Shown here piece after piece: positions 58,888 through 64,000 of a stretch of 64,000 bases of DNA. The stretch spans positions 1-64,000 of the forward strand of contig CBDFLS010000001.1 of NCBI GenBank assembly GCA_965249185.1, given 5' to 3'. The notes below the pieces were generated by a model. That model made no database searches and was not told the DNA's origin. It saw nothing but the letters and a program-made list of their open reading frames with translations. The position numbers and the translations under genes were made by a program. Source of the DNA: CBDFLS01 sp965249185. GTDB lineage: Bacteria > Chloroflexota > Dehalococcoidia > Lucifugimonadales > Australimonadaceae. Positions within the stretch are counted from its first letter, which is position 1. Each line of letters starts with the position of its first letter.

Positions 58888-59880
58888 ATGGGCAAGCCCT
58901 ATGTGAGAAGGGAGGCCCAGCTCAAGGCGGAAGTCCTTCAGATCGTCGAGAGGTCTCCTCTGCCGGTCAGGCAGACCCTCCAAGAGTTGCAGATAGCACC
59001 CTCGACCTACTACCGCTGGAAGAGCAGGTATCGAGACAAGGGGTTTAACGGTCTGGTAGACCGGCCACCAGAGCCCAGGCGAGTGTGGAACCGGTTGGCT
59101 ACAAAGCAAAGACGGTACGTGGTCAGGTATGCGTTGGAGCACCCATCGTTGAGCCCGAGAGAGGTGGCGACCACCCTGGTGGACGAACAGGTCATGTACG
59201 TCTCCGAGTCCACCATATACCGGATACTGAAGGAAGCGGGGCTCATCAAGCCGCCCGAGACCAAGGGCTTCCCAGCAGGAAAGGAGTTTCACACCAAGAC
59301 TGGCAGGCCCAATGAGCTATGGCAGACCGATGCCAGCTACTTCTTCGTGGTGGGTTGGGGCTACTACTACCTGATCAGCGTGCTGGATGACTATTCCAGG
59401 ATGATCGTGGGCTGGAGGGTGCAGACCAGCATGAGCAGTGCCGACATCATCGAGGTGGTCCAGGATGCGGTGGAGTTCACCGGTCAACCGACGGCGCCTG
59501 TAGAGCCAGGTCCAGCCCTTCTGAGCGACAACGGTCCAGGCTTTCTGTCTAGGGCGTTGGACGAGTTCCTAAGGGCCAGGTTCATGAAACACATCTTCGC
59601 CTCACCTTTCCATCCCCAGACCAACGGCAAGTTGGAGCGGTACCATCGCACAGCCAAGGCTAAGGTCAACGTCTTTGTCCACCACAGCCTGGAAGAGCTT
59701 GTAGCGGCTATGGAGGGCTTCGTAAGATACTACAACTACGAGCGCTATCACGAGGCTTTGGGGAACATCACGCCGGCGGATATGTACCACGGACGGCAAG
59801 ACGCCATACTGGCGACGAGACAGGAGGTGAAGCAAAAGAGTCTAGCCGAACGGAGGTTGGCAAATCTGAGAACTGCCTGA
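58888..59880 (+). CDS. IS3-like OrfB transposase (DDE integrase)
   Basis: This is a 330-residue protein. LQELQIAPSTYYRWKSRYRD opens the helix-turn-helix part. The catalytic set is in ELWQTDASYFFV (Asp), ALLSDNGPGFLSRAL (Asp) and TNGKLERYHRTAKA (Glu). It lies in the -1 frame relative to orfA and the frame is open across the A7 tract, so a fused OrfAB product is possible. ATG 58888 has a poor ribosome-binding site, favouring frameshifting or coupling. Confidence 0.9.
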   Translation: MGKPYVRREAQLKAEVLQIVERSPLPVRQTLQELQIAPSTYYRWKSRYRDKGFNGLVDRPPEPRRVWNRLATKQRRYVVRYALEHPSLSPREVATTLVDEQVMYVSESTIYRILKEAGLIKPPETKGFPAGKEFHTKTGRPNELWQTDASYFFVVGWGYYYLISVLDDYSRMIVGWRVQTSMSSADIIEVVQDAVEFTGQPTAPVEPGPALLSDNGPGFLSRALDEFLRARFMKHIFASPFHPQTNGKLERYHRTAKAKVNVFVHHSLEELVAAMEGFVRYYNYERYHEALGNITPADMYHGRQDAILATRQEVKQKSLAERRLANLRTA

Positions 59881-59960
59881 GCCGGTTAGCGTCCAAGTTG
59901 CACGCTTTAAAGGCTCCCCTTTTGTCCCACTTGTTTTGACGACGTACACCGAATGCGGTC

Positions 59961-60170
59961 ATGGACTCGTGGCAAGGCCCACGGCGGAGTTATCAGGTCG
60001 TACGGAGCTTTCTGGGTGGGGTCGAGCTCGTGGCCGTACTGTCGGCCATGGACGGACAGGAGGCCCTCAGCCTGTTGAAACGGCTTGTTCCGATCGTGGC
60101 TGATAGCCCCCTGGCCCGGTGGCATGACGCCCAGCAGGAGGCGTACAGGCGCCTTCTGGAGACCCTTTAG
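59961..60170 (+). CDS. possible 69-residue protein or remnant
   Basis: The frame reads FLGGVELVAVLSAMDGQEAL and KRLVPIVADSPLARWHDAQQ, alpha-helical and protein-like. It begins only 12 bp after the IS end, so it may be the 3' end of a gene broken by the insertion. No family is known. Confidence 0.35.
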   Translation: MDSWQGPRRSYQVVRSFLGGVELVAVLSAMDGQEALSLLKRLVPIVADSPLARWHDAQQEAYRRLLETL

Positions 60171-60495
60171 TGCGGCATAGCCTCCGCTCAATATTTCGTG
60201 CAGTCGCGCGAAAGGGGGCACTAATGGCCTCCGTAGACCGTCAACGCGAGAGTGGGACACATCGGAAGGATAGAGAACCCGAGAGTGTGAGTGGTATGAG
60301 TTCCCCAAACGAACGTGGAGTACCTTGGATGCGGCGCATCCCTGCTTGCGGGTCAGGCAGGATGTCGTGCCGCACGATTCATCCGGCAAGTCGAAAGTCC
60401 TATGCCCGAAACGTCTGCTTGGCAGGCTTCCCGGCCATTGGGAGTTGGGCAAGTGGTCATTTCCCCAAGGGACGATGGTCGATTGAGCGATAGTT
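60171..60495. other. region without a recognisable gene
   Basis: Only shadow frames are visible. The gene at 60496 starts after it. Confidence 0.4.
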
Positions 60496-61641
60496 ATGGC
60501 TGATAATCAACCAGACGGCTTTGTGGAGGCTCAGGCGCGCAATACCCGTTGCCACAGGTGCGGCGGTTTGTTGGGCATGGGGCAGGCAATGCTACTGCGT
60601 GCGGAAACAGGCCAGGTAGATCAGATCCCCCAGGACATACTTGACCTATTCGAATCATCCCTCCAGCGGCACACGGATGAGGTGGCAAGTGACCAGGCTC
60701 GTGTTCCCGAAAAGCTCCGGGAGCAAATGGACCGGTGGCGACGCGATAACGTCCATCCGCTTAGGAGATTACTGCTGCGGGTACGACGGATGTTGAAAGG
60801 CCCTTCCCCGGCAGGCCACTTCGGCTACGTGGCGTTCAAAGGTGACATGTTCTGCCGCACATGTGGGGAGAAGTCGATTGAAGGAAGCGCAGCTACGTAC
60901 TCCCATGAGGACACCGGCAACGTGCTCAAGCGGCTACTGTATCGGCTGAAGGAGAGGCATCTCTTCGTGGCCGCCCTGAGACGCAACGCATCCTACGAGA
61001 CTGTAACGGGCCTCATCGATCTGTCCCGCCTGGTGGCCGATGCTGCATTCCCGGTTTATGGTCTCAAGGGTAGTCCCCTGGGACTGCGCCTAGAGGGCGT
61101 AGGCTGGAGTAGTAAAGGGAATGGATGCACTGTTGATCGTGTCACACTCACCTACGTTGCAGCGGGGCCGAAGGGCGCTCAACAGGCCATAGAGCTGAGC
61201 CAGCATGCCGACACCACCGGAGTATCCAACGAAAGCCGTCTTTCTAGGGAGTTAAACGCCATCCTTAGCCTGGTGACGTCTCATGGCTCAGAGAAGTTGA
61301 GGCGAGAGTATCAGCGGAGAGGCAACATCCACCGCGACTGGAATCTGGCGCGCATCAGCAGCACCGAGCGTCGAAGGTTGACTGTCGAAGTGGATGGAGC
61401 ACCAGTTGAGGTGGAACTGGCCTTCTGGTGGGAGCCGGAACCGGTGGTTCTGGCCCACATTGTGCGAGACAGCGATTCGATCCTGGCTACGTCGATCGGC
61501 ATCACGCATGTAAAGCTGCTCAGCCTACTCAAGACGATGGTAGTGCTCCAAAGGGACCCTGAAACCCTAGCGGGACACCAGCAGGAATACGAGCGGGGCC
61601 ACAGATCCAGGAGAAGCCCCCAGCGCAGCACACCATCCTAG
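60496..61641 (+). CDS. uncharacterised protein with split zinc-knuckle
   Basis: This is a 381-residue protein; ATG 60496. CHRCGG near residue 19 and CRTCGE near 118 form two CxxC knuckles about 100 residues apart that may bind one zinc. A helical stretch follows, then a beta-rich domain (about 230-350) including LTVEVDGAPVEVELAFWWEP. No membrane segments are seen. Family unknown. Confidence 0.7.
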   Translation: MADNQPDGFVEAQARNTRCHRCGGLLGMGQAMLLRAETGQVDQIPQDILDLFESSLQRHTDEVASDQARVPEKLREQMDRWRRDNVHPLRRLLLRVRRMLKGPSPAGHFGYVAFKGDMFCRTCGEKSIEGSAATYSHEDTGNVLKRLLYRLKERHLFVAALRRNASYETVTGLIDLSRLVADAAFPVYGLKGSPLGLRLEGVGWSSKGNGCTVDRVTLTYVAAGPKGAQQAIELSQHADTTGVSNESRLSRELNAILSLVTSHGSEKLRREYQRRGNIHRDWNLARISSTERRRLTVEVDGAPVEVELAFWWEPEPVVLAHIVRDSDSILATSIGITHVKLLSLLKTMVVLQRDPETLAGHQQEYERGHRSRRSPQRSTPS

Positions 61642-61733
61642 AACAATGCGAAGCATATTGAGGTTCAGCTTTGCTCAATAGGCCCCACTTGAGACAGTCT
61701 CCGTCAATACCAGGACTCGATTGGCAATAGAGT

Positions 61734-62582
61734 ATGAAGTACATCCGAAAATCATGGATTCAGAAACTGCGCCGGGCGTTGGGAACGAACCGGGGCGGCA
61801 TGCCCCGTATGTACACACTCTCCACTAGAGGCGGCATTCCCATCCGGCAGACGAAACTGGCACCCGATGGTGTGGAGTTCACCGAGGACGTGTCTGAGGC
61901 CCGTTGGGTGGAGGAGAGCTTCTCAGCTTTCGGGACGCTGCGTTCCTTACTGCCCGAAGGGTTTGCGGCGTACGCCCGGATTTTCCACCCTGCCTACCTG
62001 AATAGAGATGAGGAGAGGCCGGTCCGGTGGTCTACGGTGGCCGAGTGGACGGGACGTACTGTCCATCCGTTGATGCAGTTCGAACGTATCGCAGGTCTGA
62101 GTGAGGACTCTCACGACATGTACAAAGACCCGCTGTGGGGTTCCCTACCACAGCATCGCTCGATCCCGGAACGGGAGTGCCGTACCCTGGTCGAGGTGCT
62201 CAGGGGTTTTACCGCGACCCCTGACAGTTGCTACTTTTGCCTTTGGGAAGGATATGGAAACATCGACACTCGCCTCTACAAGGCTAGTTCTCGGGTGAGA
62301 GCTCCGGGGCGGGACTACCTGCTATTCCGCGGGCCTATTGATGCCATCATGGCATTCATTACAAGGGATGGGCCTTTCTGGGGGCATTCGCCGAGCATCT
62401 GGTGGCCGGAGGACAGGGCGTGGTGTGTAGCAAGGGACATCGACCTGTTCGACACCTATGTTGGTGGGAGCCGAGAGTGCATCGAGGCGGTCCTAAGCAA
62501 CCCGGACCTGGAGGCGTTACTTACAACTTTAGACGCTCGACTTGATGTAGGTGGGGACACCATCAATGCCCGAGACCTGTGA
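61734..62582 (+). CDS. uncharacterised 282-residue soluble protein
   Basis: This is a Trp/Cys-rich soluble protein. FAAYARIFHPAYLNRDEERP near residue 80, FTATPDSCYFCLWEGYGNID in the middle and SIWWPEDRAWCVARDIDLFD near 230 are landmark segments. Proteins with this final motif occur as uncharacterised families in actinobacteria and other high-GC bacteria (from memory). No catalytic site can be named. Confidence 0.68.
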   Translation: MKYIRKSWIQKLRRALGTNRGGMPRMYTLSTRGGIPIRQTKLAPDGVEFTEDVSEARWVEESFSAFGTLRSLLPEGFAAYARIFHPAYLNRDEERPVRWSTVAEWTGRTVHPLMQFERIAGLSEDSHDMYKDPLWGSLPQHRSIPERECRTLVEVLRGFTATPDSCYFCLWEGYGNIDTRLYKASSRVRAPGRDYLLFRGPIDAIMAFITRDGPFWGHSPSIWWPEDRAWCVARDIDLFDTYVGGSRECIEAVLSNPDLEALLTTLDARLDVGGDTINARDL

Positions 62583-62592
62583 GGGAAAGGAC

Positions 62593-62697
62593 ATGATGGA
62601 GCTGGAGATTAGGCCATACACGGAATCAGACGACGCGGTAGCAGCAGACCTATGGCGACCCTGCTCTGATGTTGCCCTTATGAGGGAGACTTCGTGA
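62593..62697 (+). pseudogene. N-terminal fragment of a GNAT acetyltransferase gene
   Basis: A 34-codon frame (MELEIRPYTESDDAVAADLW) matches the first strand and helix of GNAT acetyltransferases, then ends early in TGA. The rest of the fold is absent. The stop overlaps the next start codon. Confidence 0.55.
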
Positions 62698-63461
62698 CAT
62701 TGGCTCTCCCCAAAGGCCACCCCGTGGTGACGGCTGGACTGGCCGCTATCACAGGCACGGGTGCCGCATTGGGCTTCACGGAGCTTGGTAGCTCCACGAG
62801 CACCTGGCTTCTCATCCTTGCCACGGCAATCCCGCTAGCAGTGTCGTCCCCCTTCGTTGCAGGTTGGCTATCGCCAGAGCTAAAGCATGCCTGGTTCTTC
62901 CCGGTCGGTGTACTGGTCGGCCTGTCCATCGCGACGGCCATCTATGGGAACCTCTCTCTAGATTCCCACCCCGTCGCGTTCGTCTTCGCCCTCACAGTCT
63001 TCTATGGCGGAGCGGCATCCTTGGCATTCTGTGTGGGCTGGATAGCGAGGCAGTACCTCCGCCGGTTACGAGGACACAGGTTACCCGTGAGCCACCTTGC
63101 CGTTGCGTCGTTGGTTGCTGCTTGCTGCTCGGTGGCCCTCAGTGCGCTCTTCATCGCGGTATCGCTTCCTTCATTGACTTCAACGCGAGCCCCGTACTGG
63201 TCAGCCGTCCTGGCGCCGATTGGATTGATAGGGGTCGCTGCGGGGTCTGCGATCATCTGGAGCGACGGTAACAGGGGGCGTTGGGGTTTTCTGGGGCTGG
63301 GACTGTCCTTGCTGTACCTGGGGGCATCCCTTGCTCCGCCGGTATTCCTGACAACTGCGCACTGGTATGGGCCTGTCGCGCTGGTCCTTGTAGGGCTTGC
63401 GGTATGGAACGTTCTCAGATGGAGGCAAGGCGACGAAAGAGCAGCGTTGGGTGATTCGTAG
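62694..63461 (+). CDS. polytopic membrane protein
   Basis: This is a 255-residue protein; GTG 62694 follows GAGGGAGACTTC. About seven membrane segments are visible: VTAGLAAITGTGAALGF, TWLLILATAIPLAVSSPFVA, FFPVGVLVGLSIATAIYG, VAFVFALTVFYGGAASLAF, VASLVAACCSVALSALFIAV, VLAPIGLIGVAAGSAIIW and later hydrophobic stretches to 240. No transport or enzyme motif is recognised. The start is fixed by overlap with the GNAT fragment. Confidence 0.7.
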   Translation: MTLALPKGHPVVTAGLAAITGTGAALGFTELGSSTSTWLLILATAIPLAVSSPFVAGWLSPELKHAWFFPVGVLVGLSIATAIYGNLSLDSHPVAFVFALTVFYGGAASLAFCVGWIARQYLRRLRGHRLPVSHLAVASLVAACCSVALSALFIAVSLPSLTSTRAPYWSAVLAPIGLIGVAAGSAIIWSDGNRGRWGFLGLGLSLLYLGASLAPPVFLTTAHWYGPVALVLVGLAVWNVLRWRQGDERAALGDS

Positions 63462-63908
63462 TCGATGACAGTATTACTGTGGCTTCTCTCAATGATCCCG
63501 CCTGCCGCGTCCTGATCGCAGGAATCCGGGTGGCCAGGTGGAAGTACGGTGGTGTGCGTCACGTGTTCGGCGAGGCAGCGGATCCCGTCAAGCCGGAAGG
63601 ACCGATATGTATGCTCTGTTCCCCAGGAAGGTTGCCAGCTAAGTCCGGTCATCACGTGAGCCGACACCACCAGATCACTTCCGTGAGGGAACGCTTTATT
63701 GATTTGAAGCGTACTATCAAGTATGGGCTCAAGCGAACAATCCAGGACCGTTGGCATCGCGCGGGCTTCTTTGCTATCGGGGAACTTTTGCTTGAGCCGA
63801 TACGTCCTATTCAATGTAAGACCACTCCCACGCAATGGGTGAGCGGTGCGTCAGGGCAGAGGACCTTCCTGCTGCGACTCAATTTTCTCAGAGGAATAGG
63901 ATGCTTAT
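63462..63908. other. region without a supported gene
   Basis: Frames on both strands are of low quality. The sequence runs into the next IS copy. Confidence 0.4.
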
Positions 63909-64000
63909 GGGTAAAGTCCCGTTTTAGCCACCGGATTAGCTTTGAAGCAGCTTGAACAATGTCTTAACCTGTTCTGGTCCCAACAGACGCCGATGATTAT
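63909..64000 (-). mobile_element. IS1595-type element, second copy, truncated by the window edge
   Basis: From GGGTAAAGTCCCGTTTTAGC onward it is identical to 22269 and after for about 90 bp, except near the last bases (ATTAT in place of ATTGT). It contains the C-terminal codons of the transposase on the minus strand. Confidence 0.85.

Larger units (their letters stand above)
58408..59948 (+). mobile_element. IS3-like insertion sequence with terminal inverted repeats
   Basis: The element is 1541 bp. The left end TGTGTATCGTCAGCACATAT (58408 on) and the complement of the right end TGTACGTCGTCAAAACAAGT match in most positions and continue as GGGACA. Both begin with TGT, as is usual for IS3/IS481-type ends. 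No target duplication is obvious. It carries orfA and orfB. Confidence 0.8.

Noticed and set aside
1..64000. CRISPR array
   Set aside because: No regularly spaced short repeats are present; the repeats found are IS copies, tandem gene duplications and protein repeats.

Overview
The window is high-GC bacterial DNA. It is dominated by mobile elements and their debris, sitting in a chromosome that is rich in secreted and lipid-anchored proteins. I infer a Chloroflexota-type host, perhaps a Dehalococcoidia or SAR202 relative. The basis is indirect: lipoproteins with Ser/Thr/Pro-rich spacers after the lipobox, DUF3179, DUF4166 and TlpA-like proteins, a replication-relaxation protein, and many IS1380-family elements. 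There is no rRNA or complete tRNA to confirm this.

Region 1 (1-9.5 kb) is a rightward DNA-processing module. In order it holds a toprim primase/helicase-type fragment, a Rad52-family annealing protein, two or three small proteins, a RecB/Cas4-type nuclease with an apparent Fe-S cluster, SSB, a RadC-like JAMM protein, three uncharacterised proteins, a DUF6094-type adenine methyltransferase and a large SNF2/DEVH helicase. This looks like the replication and recombination block of a phage, plasmid or integrative element. Several intergenic gaps contain a strong GC-rich hairpin.

Region 2 (9.5-34.4 kb) is chromosome damaged by insertion sequences. It contains a PAS-LuxR regulator, a matrixin-like protease with a membrane partner, lipoproteins, a DUF4166 gene split by an IS1380-family element, a membrane gene split by an IS1595-type element, a membrane-anchored Clp N-domain protein, and a truncated replication-relaxation gene. 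A DUF3179 gene was hit by two copies of one 1765-bp IS1380-family element, and its middle was then inverted by recombination between them. The target duplications and reading frames can be reassembled exactly. An SRPBCC/SRPBCC/methyltransferase/TlpA-like operon follows.

Region 3 (34.4 to about 51.3 kb, with possible cargo to 53.9 kb) is the most interesting part. A tyrosine integrase abuts the 3' half of a tRNA (apparently Asp, GTC), which marks an integrated element. Two divergent operons flank a promoter/operator region at 46.9-47.0 kb. The leftward operon encodes two tiny proteins with two membrane segments each that resemble coat proteins, a 33-residue Arg/Lys-rich peptide, a GT-C glycosyltransferase, an O-antigen-ligase-like protein, a membrane-anchored fibre with phage tail-fibre repeats and an S74 chaperone end, two large membrane-anchored ectodomain proteins and a basic 771-residue protein. 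The rightward operon encodes a regulator, membrane proteins and a Zot/FtsK-HerA-like P-loop ATPase. I see no tail, HK97 or terminase genes. I infer a tailless, membrane-associated virus (inovirus-like or pleomorphic) that glycosylates its surface, probably undescribed.

Region 4 (51.3-64 kb) holds broken genes (C5 methyltransferase, beta-propeller, VOC protein), a fourth copy of the 1765-bp element, a second matrixin/lipoprotein pair, a complete two-ORF IS3-like element, several unknown chromosomal genes, and the start of a second IS1595-type copy at the window edge.
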